A stretch of 64,000 bases of DNA from NCBI RefSeq assembly GCF_043195105.1, contig NZ_JBAFWO010000006.1; one strand, 5' to 3'. This document shows positions 57,809 to 64,000 of the stretch, piece by piece (position 1 is the first letter of the stretch; every line of letters starts with the position of its first letter). The notes under the pieces are model-generated. The model was not told where the DNA came from, did not search any database, and saw nothing but the letters and a program-made list of their open reading frames with translations. A program made the position numbers and the translations under genes. The DNA is from NCEH01 sp002257205. GTDB taxonomy: Bacteria > Pseudomonadota > Alphaproteobacteria > Rhizobiales > Xanthobacteraceae.

Positions 57809-58110
57809 GTGATGGCGACCACGGCGGGGCAGCTTTGCCCCGTGCACACCGCGCGGGGGGTCTGTTGGGTGCTGGCGATGGGCACGATGCCGCTGGCGTC
57901 CGCGACCTTGCCGTAGTCGAGCGCGCGGGAATAATCATGGGTGCGGCACCAGGCGGTGGCCACCTGTTCGCCGCAGCGTTCGCCATTTGCGAGGCACATG
58001 TCGACGCCATAGGCGTCGGAATTCTCGATCAGGAAGATTCGCGTCTCCGCCGACGCGGCGCTCGAAGCGAGCATGAAAGCGGCGGCGAGAAGCAAGGCGG
58101 GTTTCTGCAT
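57796..58110 (-). CDS. Small secreted cysteine-containing protein of unknown function
   Basis: This 104-residue protein has a clear signal peptide (about 1-22, MQKPALLLAAAFMLASSAASA). The mature part begins ETRIFLIENSDAYGVDMCLANGERCGEQVATAWCRTHDYS and ends CPAVVAITCTR, with six cysteines that suggest disulfides. ATG 58110 is placed by the signal peptide; the ribosome site is weak. I do not recognise the family. The final codons and stop form the seed of the tandem repeat. Confidence 0.75.
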   Translation of the reverse strand: MQKPALLLAAAFMLASSAASAETRIFLIENSDAYGVDMCLANGERCGEQVATAWCRTHDYSRALDYGKVADASGIVPIASTQQTPRAVCTGQSCPAVVAITCTR

Positions 58111-58523
58111 GGGCAGGTCGGGGACCTCTGAGGGACCCGAGGGCCTGAGCAACATCAGGCGCGGGGGCCGCAGGAATGACGCGCGAAACAGATACGCGAT
58201 ACCGAAGCGGGATTGGCATAGCCGCGTCGCAGCATTTCGGTCAAGCCTCCCGCTGGGACACGAAATGGGGCGGCGGCGCCACAAAGCGGGCATCGGCGCG
58301 CGAAATCGGCTTGACGCTTGCGTGATCGCCTCCCATTGTCCCGCGCCATGAACGGCCAGATCTCAGCGCGTCCGCGCGCCCACCTGTCGATTATCTGCGG
58401 TTAGCCCGAACAGCTGGCCGCGGCCGTCCTATGCTGCACCCCTCTTGAGGAGTTTGGACGCCCCGGCCGGCACCGGAGCGGCGCTTGCGCGTCCTATAAG
58501 GTCCAAAGGGGAGCACACGATCC
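58111..58523. promoter_or_regulatory. Divergent region upstream of cysS
   Basis: These 413 nt have no supportable gene. TTGACG (58311-58316), 17 nt, then CATTGT (58334-58339) could be a sigma-70-type promoter for cysS. A second possible leader with AAAGGGGAG ends just before the cysS ATG. No T-box or riboswitch fold was recognised. Confidence 0.4.
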
Positions 58524-59918
58524 ATGGAGCTGCGGCTCTACAATACCCTGACCCGGTCGAAAGACCCGTTCCGGCCCATCGATCCCGCCAATGTGCGGAT
58601 GTATGTGTGCGGCCCCACGGTCTATGACCACGCCCATATCGGCAATGCGCGGCCGGTGATCGTGTTCGACGTGCTGTTCCGCCTGCTGCAACGCACCTAC
58701 GGGGCGGAGCAGGTGACTTATGTGCGCAACATCACGGACGTGGACGACAAGATCAACGCGCGCGCCGCCGATCGCGGCATCTCCATCCGCGACCTGACGG
58801 AGGAGACCTACGACTGGTTCCGCAAGGATACGGCGGAGCTGGGCTGCCTACGCCCGACGGTCGAGCCGCGCGCCACCGAGCATATCGCCGAGATGAAGAT
58901 CCTCATCGAGCGGCTGGTGGCGTCGGGTCACGCTTATGTGGCCGAGGATCACGTTTTGTTCAACGTGCCGGCCATGCCCGATTACGGCCGCCTGTCGCGC
59001 CGGCCGCTGGACGAGATGATCGCCGGCGCCCGCGTCGATGTGGCGCCCTATAAGCGCGATGCCATGGATTTCGTGCTCTGGAAGCCGAGCGCCGAGGGCG
59101 TGCCGGGCTGGCCTTCGCCCTGCGGCATAAACGTGCCGGGGCGGCCGGGCTGGCATATCGAGTGCTCGGCCATGTCGTGGAAGCATCTCGGCGAGACGTT
59201 CGACATCCACGGCGGCGGCATCGACCTCGTGTTTCCCCATCATGAGAATGAGATCGCCCAGTCGCGCTGCGCCTTCGACAGCGGCGTGATGGCGCGGGTG
59301 TGGATGCACAACGGCTTCCTGATGCTGGAAGGCGAGAAAATGTCCAAGTCGCTGGGCAATTTCGTCACCATCCGGGAATTGCTGAACGACTGGCCGGGCG
59401 AGGTGCTGCGCCTCGCCATGCTCTCCACCCATTATCGCCAGCCGATCAACTGGACCCGCCAGGGCATCGGTTTTGCCGCCAAGACTCTGGACAAATGGTA
59501 TCGCATCATCGGCGACGAGCCGGCGCAGGGCGCGGGCGAGAGCGAGAATCCGTTCGAGGCGGAGATCGCCGAGCGGCTGGGGGATGATCTGAATTCCCCG
59601 TCCGCCATCACCCATCTGCATCACCTCGCCGAGGTTGCGGAGGACGTGGACACCTCCTCCGCCCTGAAGCGGCGGTTCAAGGCGGCGGCCAATCTCATGG
59701 GCCTGTTGCAGGACACCGAGAGCGAATGGCGCGCGCGCCAGGCCCAGGATGCGGCGGTGGACGCGGTGATGGTCGAAGAGCTGATCGCCGCCCGCAATGC
59801 CGCGCGCAAGGGCCGCGATTTCGCGGCGGCGGATCATATCCGCGAGCAATTGGCGGCCAAGGGCGTGGTGCTGATGGACAATAAGGACGGAACCACCTCC
59901 TGGGAGGTTGCACGCTGA
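58524..59918 (+). CDS. cysS: Cysteinyl-tRNA synthetase
   Basis: This 464-residue class I aminoacyl-tRNA synthetase attaches cysteine to tRNA-Cys. Zinc ligands include C29 in MYVCGPTVYD and residues in GWHIECSAMS and HHENE. The class I signatures are HAHIGN (36-41) and KMSKS (EKMSKSLGN). A DALR-type anticodon-binding end is present. Length is normal. The stop overlaps the next gene's start by 1 nt, forming a two-gene operon. Confidence 0.97.
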   Translation: MELRLYNTLTRSKDPFRPIDPANVRMYVCGPTVYDHAHIGNARPVIVFDVLFRLLQRTYGAEQVTYVRNITDVDDKINARAADRGISIRDLTEETYDWFRKDTAELGCLRPTVEPRATEHIAEMKILIERLVASGHAYVAEDHVLFNVPAMPDYGRLSRRPLDEMIAGARVDVAPYKRDAMDFVLWKPSAEGVPGWPSPCGINVPGRPGWHIECSAMSWKHLGETFDIHGGGIDLVFPHHENEIAQSRCAFDSGVMARVWMHNGFLMLEGEKMSKSLGNFVTIRELLNDWPGEVLRLAMLSTHYRQPINWTRQGIGFAAKTLDKWYRIIGDEPAQGAGESENPFEAEIAERLGDDLNSPSAITHLHHLAEVAEDVDTSSALKRRFKAAANLMGLLQDTESEWRARQAQDAAVDAVMVEELIAARNAARKGRDFAAADHIREQLAAKGVVLMDNKDGTTSWEVAR

Positions 59919-60448
59919 TGGCCAAGACCCCGCACGCCCCGTCCGAGGAAGGCTTGCCGCGTCCGGCGCTGCGGCCGCTCCTCCCCGCCGACACCGAAGC
60001 ACTCGCCGCGCTCTTCCGCGCCTCCATCGAGGAGCTGACCGGCGAGGATTACGACACCGACCAGCAGGAAGCCTGGATCGGCGCGGCCGACGACGAAGGG
60101 GCCTTCGGCGCCCGCCTCGCGGCGGAATTGACCCTGGTGGCCACCATGGGCGGCACGCCGGTGGGCTTCATCGCGCTCAAGGACGATGAGCTGATCGACA
60201 TGCTCTATGTGCATCCGGGCGTGACGGGGCAGGGCGTCGGCACGATGCTGTGCGAGGCGGCGGAGACCATCGCCAAGGCGCGCGGCAAGGAAACCCTGAC
60301 GGTGGATGCCAGCGACACCGCCCAGCGCTTCTTCGCCCGGCGCGGCTATGTGCCCCAGCGGCGCAATACGGTGACGCTTGGCAATGCCTGGCTCGGCAAC
60401 ACCACCATGCAGAAGACCTTGCCGGAGCTGAAGGCCAAATCCTCATGA
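59918..60448 (+). CDS. GNAT family N-acetyltransferase
   Basis: This 176-residue protein has the GNAT fold: acetyl-CoA-binding VHPGVTGQGVGTMLCEAAE, preceded by DDELIDMLYVHP and followed by LTVDASDTAQRFFARRGYVPQRR. The end matches PF13673-type enzymes. Substrate unknown; a role tied to cysS is only suggested by linkage. GGAGG lies in the cysS tail 10 nt before the ATG. Confidence 0.93.
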   Translation: MAKTPHAPSEEGLPRPALRPLLPADTEALAALFRASIEELTGEDYDTDQQEAWIGAADDEGAFGARLAAELTLVATMGGTPVGFIALKDDELIDMLYVHPGVTGQGVGTMLCEAAETIAKARGKETLTVDASDTAQRFFARRGYVPQRRNTVTLGNAWLGNTTMQKTLPELKAKSS

Positions 60449-60565
60449 CGGGCGCGGTCACGAGCGGCGCCTAACCCTATGCCGCGCCGCCCCGTTCGCG
60501 GCGCTGCGGGACGCCATCGCCTGTTGAATGATCCAGGCCGGCGCCGGACGGCGTGTTTTAAGCGC

Positions 60566-61174
60566 TCACATGCCCTCGATGGCCGCGCTCGCGGCGGCGT
60601 GGATATCGGCTTCCTTCACCCCGGCGGCGGCGGCCTGGAGCATGGGCAGGATCTGCCCGGCATCCTCCGCCACCAGCACGTTCACCGGCGCCGTCCCGCG
60701 AATGAAGGCGTTGGCCCGCATATGGTCCAGCAGCGACAGGAACGGGTCCCAGAAGCCGGCGATGTTCGCCACCAGGATCGGCTTTTGATGCTGGCCGAGC
60801 TGGGCCCAGGTGAGCTGCTCGACCAATTCCTCCAGCGTGCCCACCCCGCCCGGCAAGGCGACGAAGGCGTCCGCGCGCTCGAACATCAGCTTCTTGCGCT
60901 CGTGCATGTCGGTGGTGACGACGAGTTCGCCGCCATGGTCGAAGGCGCGTTCGCGGGAGATCAGGAATTGCGGGATGATGCCCGTGACCTCCCCGCCATT
61001 GCGTGCCACGGCGGTCGCGACTTCCCCCATCAGCCCCACCCCGCCGCCGCCATAGACGAGGCGCACCCCGTTGCGGGCGAGGATCTCGCCGAACCGGCGC
61101 GCCTCCTCCACGAAGATCGGGTCCGAGCCCGGAGAGGAACCGCAATAGACGCACACGCTTTCGATACGTGCCAT
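60566..61174 (-). CDS. LOG family protein (TIGR00730, probable cytokinin riboside phosphoribohydrolase)
   Basis: This 202-residue protein has VCVYCGSSPGSDP, LVYGGGGVGLMGEVA and the catalytic PGGVGTLEELVEQLTW motif of the LOG family, which hydrolyses nucleoside 5'-monophosphates. ATG 61174 is chosen because the family starts there; the frame extends to 61201. It is convergent with the GNAT gene and divergent from arsR. Confidence 0.94.
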   Translation of the reverse strand: MARIESVCVYCGSSPGSDPIFVEEARRFGEILARNGVRLVYGGGGVGLMGEVATAVARNGGEVTGIIPQFLISRERAFDHGGELVVTTDMHERKKLMFERADAFVALPGGVGTLEELVEQLTWAQLGQHQKPILVANIAGFWDPFLSLLDHMRANAFIRGTAPVNVLVAEDAGQILPMLQAAAAGVKEADIHAAASAAIEGM

Positions 61175-61333
61175 GGGGCCTGCTTTGATATGTCTGTTCA
61201 CTGTGTCTCACATGGCCGACGTTACCCGCCGGCTCCTTTAAATTGATGATGCGCCGCGACGAAATCGTGACGCGGGAGAAAACAACGTCTCCGCCTTGTT
61301 TTGGTTCAGATCATCGTTTATCGCCGATGGCCG
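61175..61333. promoter_or_regulatory. Divergent region between the LOG gene and arsR
   Basis: This 159-nt gap holds both promoters and probably an ArsR operator. It is AT-rich around 61238-61320. The sequence ATCATCGTTTATCGCCGAT near 61310 has weak dyad character. No clear 12-2-12 repeat is visible. Confidence 0.4.
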
Positions 61334-61678
61334 ATGACTGATGCTTTCCTTTCCCCGGCCGAGTCGGAGCTGCTGGCGGCGCAATTGCGGGCGCTTGCGC
61401 ATCCCGCGCGCCTCAAGGTGCTTGAAACCCTCGCGCGGCACCAAACCTGCGTATGCGGGGAAATCGTCGCCGGTCTGCCCCTGGCGCAATCGACCGTGTC
61501 GCAACACATAAAGGTTCTCGCGGAAGCGGGCCTGATCCGCGTGACGGTCGATGGCCCGCGCTCCTGCTATTGCATCGACCACGCGGCGCTTGGCGCCTTG
61601 CGCGGCCGTCTCGATGGCCTGTTCGCCGCGCTCGCTCCGGCGGGCGATGCCGCGCGCACGGCAGCGCTTCAAGATTAA
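61334..61678 (+). CDS. ArsR family transcriptional regulator
   Basis: This 114-residue winged-helix repressor has ALAHPARLKVLETLARHQTCVCGEIVAG, then recognition helix LAQSTVSQHIKVLAEAGLI. The CVC pair in the alpha-3 helix is the site of metal sensing in ArsR and SmtB-type proteins. It starts at ATG 61334; the frame is open to a TTG at 61301. It is separated from the Atm1-type exporter by 10 nt, so the two are probably co-regulated and this may be its repressor. Confidence 0.9.
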   Translation: MTDAFLSPAESELLAAQLRALAHPARLKVLETLARHQTCVCGEIVAGLPLAQSTVSQHIKVLAEAGLIRVTVDGPRSCYCIDHAALGALRGRLDGLFAALAPAGDAARTAALQD

Positions 61679-61688
61679 GTAGGTTTTG

Positions 61689-63662
61689 ATGTCCGATACT
61701 TCAACGTCCCGCGCCGCGCGGGAACATGCACGCGGCGCCTTCAAGGCGGTCGCGGCCGCCGGCGGCGCTCTGACGAAGACCGTCGCGGCCCTGTGGCCCT
61801 ATCTCTGGCCACAGGATCGTGCCGATCTCAAGGCGCGGGTGGTGGCGACCAGCGCGCTGATCGTGCTCGCCAAGCTCGCCACCATGGCGGTGCCGTTCTT
61901 CTTCAAATGGGCGACCGACGCGCTCACCTCACGGCCGGACGGGCAGGGCGACATCGACATCGCCTGGTTTCTCGCCGCCCCGGTGCTGCTGACCCTGGCC
62001 TATGGCGGCGCGCGCCTCGTGATGGCCGGCATCACCCAATTGCGCGACGGCATCTTCGCCAAGGTGGCGCTGCATGCGGTGCGCAAACTGGCGCTCCAGA
62101 CCTTCGAGCATATGCATGCGCTGTCCCTGCGCTTCCACCTGGAGCGCAAGACCGGCGGTCTCACCCGCGTTCTGGAACGGGCGCGCGAGGGCATCGAGAC
62201 CATCGTGCGCATGCTGGTGCTGCAGCTTGCGCCGACGGTTCTGGAAATGGTGCTGGTGCTGATCGTCCTCGCCGTCGCCTTCGACTGGCGCTATGTCGCC
62301 GTCGTGGCGGTGACGGTGGGCCTATACACCTGGTTCACCTATGCCGCGAGCGAATGGCGCATTCAAATCCGCCGCGACATGAACGAGAGCGACACCGAGG
62401 CCAACACCAAGGCGGTGGACAGCCTGCTCAATTACGAGACCGTGAAATATTTCGGCGCCGAGCGCTGGGAAACCCAGCGCTATGACCGCTCGGTCGCGCG
62501 TTATGAGAACGCCACGGTGAAGACCTTCACTTCGCTGGCGTGGCTGAACGCCGGGCAGGCGGCGATCTTCACGCTGGGGCTCACCTCCACCATGGTGCTG
62601 GCGGCGTTCGACGTGCGCGCGGGCCGCCAGAGCCTCGGCGGCTTCGTCATGGTCAATGCCATGATGATCCAGCTGTACCAGCCGCTGAACTTCCTCGGCA
62701 TGATCTATCGCGAGATCAAGCAGGCCATCGTCGATATCGAGGCCATGTTCTCCGTGCTCTCGCGCGATCCCGAGATCGAGGACAAGCTAGGCGCCGGGGC
62801 GCTCCAGGTGAACGGCGGCACGGTGCGCTTTGAAAATGTGCGCTTTTCCTATGAGACCGACCGCGAGATCCTGAAGGGCATTTCCTTCGAGGTGTCGGCC
62901 GGGCGCACGGTCGCCATCGTCGGGCCCTCGGGCGCCGGCAAGAGCACGATTTCGCGCCTCATGTTCCGCTTCTACGATGTGAAGAGCGGGCGCATCACCA
63001 TCGACGGGCAGGACATTCGCGAGGTGACGCAGGAGAGCCTGCGCGCCGCCATCGGCATGGTGCCGCAGGATACCGTGCTGTTCAACGATACCATCGCCTA
63101 CAACATCCGCTACGGCCGGCAGGATGCCTCCGAGGCCGAGGTGGAGGAGGCGGCGAAGCTCGCCCAGATCGACCCCTTCATCCGCGCCATGCCCAAGGGC
63201 TACAAGACCGAGGTGGGCGAGCGCGGGCTGAAGCTCTCCGGCGGCGAGAAGCAGCGCGTCGCCATCGCCCGCACGATCCTGAAGGCGCCGCCCATCCTGC
63301 TGCTGGACGAAGCCACCTCAGCTCTGGACAGCCACACCGAGAAGGAAATCCAGAACGCGCTGGAGCGGGTTTCCGAAGGGCGCACGACGCTGGTCATCGC
63401 GCACCGCCTGTCCACCGTGATCGGCGCCGACGAAATCCTGGTTCTGTCTCAAGGCACGGTGGCCGAGCGCGGCAGCCATGCCGAGCTTCTGGCCAAGGGC
63501 GGCCTTTATGCCGCGCTCTGGCGGCGCCAGCGCGAAGCGGACGACGCCCGCGAAAAACTCGCCGCCGCGCAGGAAAGCGACGTGCCGGTGCTCGACAAGG
63601 ATGCCGTGCCGGTGGTGCGGCTGGTGGACCATCACGAGGACGAGGCGAGCTCGGCGGCGTGA
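61689..63662 (+). CDS. Atm1-type ABC exporter (half transporter)
   Basis: This 657-residue half transporter has six TM helices (about 50-340) followed by an ATPase domain: Walker A GPSGAGKST, signature LSGGEKQR, Walker B ILLLDEATSALD and H-loop AHRLS. The TM part has the Atm1 feature DSLLNYETVKYFGAE that binds glutathione-type ligands. Family members export glutathione or persulfide and heavy-metal conjugates and protect against metal stress. ATG 61689 is preceded by a weak AGG. It is coupled to the ArsR gene, so metal- or sulfur-responsive expression is likely. Confidence 0.94.
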   Translation: MSDTSTSRAAREHARGAFKAVAAAGGALTKTVAALWPYLWPQDRADLKARVVATSALIVLAKLATMAVPFFFKWATDALTSRPDGQGDIDIAWFLAAPVLLTLAYGGARLVMAGITQLRDGIFAKVALHAVRKLALQTFEHMHALSLRFHLERKTGGLTRVLERAREGIETIVRMLVLQLAPTVLEMVLVLIVLAVAFDWRYVAVVAVTVGLYTWFTYAASEWRIQIRRDMNESDTEANTKAVDSLLNYETVKYFGAERWETQRYDRSVARYENATVKTFTSLAWLNAGQAAIFTLGLTSTMVLAAFDVRAGRQSLGGFVMVNAMMIQLYQPLNFLGMIYREIKQAIVDIEAMFSVLSRDPEIEDKLGAGALQVNGGTVRFENVRFSYETDREILKGISFEVSAGRTVAIVGPSGAGKSTISRLMFRFYDVKSGRITIDGQDIREVTQESLRAAIGMVPQDTVLFNDTIAYNIRYGRQDASEAEVEEAAKLAQIDPFIRAMPKGYKTEVGERGLKLSGGEKQRVAIARTILKAPPILLLDEATSALDSHTEKEIQNALERVSEGRTTLVIAHRLSTVIGADEILVLSQGTVAERGSHAELLAKGGLYAALWRRQREADDAREKLAAAQESDVPVLDKDAVPVVRLVDHHEDEASSAA

Positions 63663-63694
63663 GCGGGGCGGGGCCGGGCGCGTTTTCCGGCGCG

Positions 63695-63822
63695 CCCCCT
63701 CACCCCAGCCCTCTCCCCGGCGGGGAGAGGGGGCTTTTCGGGACGCCGGGCGCTTTGCCGCCGGGGACCTTCACCTCTCCCCGCCGGGGAGAGGTCGCCC
63801 GCGCAGCGGGCGGGTGAGGGGG
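63695..63822. repeat. CCCCTCACCCC-type palindromic repeat, copy 1
   Basis: This starts CCCCCTCACCCCAGCCCTC and ends GGCGGGTGAGGGGGC, the inverse of its beginning. Inside are GCCGGGGAGAGG hairpins. Such elements are dispersed in many proteobacterial genomes. It begins 33 nt after the ABC exporter gene and may act as a terminator. Confidence 0.9.
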
Positions 63823-63859
63823 CCGAGCCTGCCCAGTGAGACCAGCCGCGCCGGGCGCG

Positions 63860-63983
63860 CCCCTCACCCCAACCCTCTCCCCGGCGGGGAGAGGGGGCCT
63901 CTTGGGCCGCCGGGCGTCGCAGTGGCCGACCCTTACCTCTCCCCGACGGGGAGAGGTCGCCCGCGCAGCGGGCGGGTGAGGGG
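63860..63983. repeat. CCCCTCACCCC-type palindromic repeat, copy 2
   Basis: A second copy about 124 nt long begins CCCCTCACCCCAACCCTC and ends GGCGGGTGAGGGG. Copies 1 and 2 lie head to tail with a 37-nt link and differ mainly in the middle. The window may cut a longer array. Confidence 0.9.
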
Positions 63984-64000
63984 ACTGAGCACGCCCGGTG

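Noticed and set aside
57720..57810. CRISPR array
   Set aside because: Units are 16 bp with no spacers, so this is a simple tandem repeat.
58111..58523. T-box riboswitch upstream of cysS
   Set aside because: No T-box sequence (TGGNACCGCG) or antiterminator was found, and T-boxes are rare in alphaproteobacteria.
63661..64000. CRISPR or tRNA genes at the right end
   Set aside because: The palindromic repeats have no spacer pattern, and no cloverleaf with conserved tRNA residues was found.

Overview
The window is GC-rich DNA with dense overlapping reading-frame shadows, typical of an alphaproteobacterium. FtcR, FlaF, FlbT, MotE, a DUF6468 protein between FliN and FliM, three DUF992 proteins and a DUF2865 protein point to Hyphomicrobiales. 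My guess at family, Xanthobacteraceae-like (Ancylobacter, Starkeya, Azorhizobium, Xanthobacter), is inference from gene content only.

Bases 1-37400 are one flagellar and chemotaxis island. At the left edge a probable cheZ start faces a single-domain cheY, followed by the regulator ftcR and a chemoreceptor. A long minus-strand block then reads, in transcription order, motA, fliM, DUF6468, fliN, fliG, flhB, an unknown 152-aa gene, flgB, flgC, fliE, flgG, flgA, flgI, motE, flgH, fliL, fliP. A plus-strand block diverges from motA: flgF, fliI, flgE, flgK, flgL, flaF, flbT, flgD, fliQ, flhA, fliR, a small coiled-coil gene, a FlgJ-type rod-binding gene, a FlgN-like gene and a membrane-anchored unknown. 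It continues into a receptor and cheA-cheW-cheY-cheB-cheR. Many genes overlap by 4 nt, suggesting translational coupling. fliF, motB, motC and flagellin are not in the window.

Bases 37400-64000 are mixed housekeeping and accessory genes. They include a CACHE-like sensor kinase with its response regulator, two glutathione S-transferases, RlmJ, and RNase T2 with a co-transcribed four-cysteine secreted protein. Next come a fold-type III PLP decarboxylase, a four-TM protein paired with a membrane-anchored ClpP-like protein, MsrP, three DUF992 proteins, aspartate aminotransferase and a DUF486 protein. The stretch ends with a diguanylate cyclase, a DUF2865 protein, an orphan TRAP binding protein, CreA, CysS with a GNAT, a LOG-family protein, and an ArsR plus Atm1-type exporter pair. 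The last 300 bases are two copies of a CCCCTCACCCC-type palindromic repeat.

The most unusual non-coding structures are two 'twin-hairpin' elements, after flgH and after fliR. Each has two hairpins of unrelated sequence separated by a similar 38-39 nt spacer, and each begins exactly at the TAG stop codon of the preceding gene. The same 16-nt left boundary recurs at the cheR stop. A second oddity is a 16-bp tandem repeat grown from the 3' end of a small secreted-protein gene, carrying phased GANTC (CcrM-type) sites.
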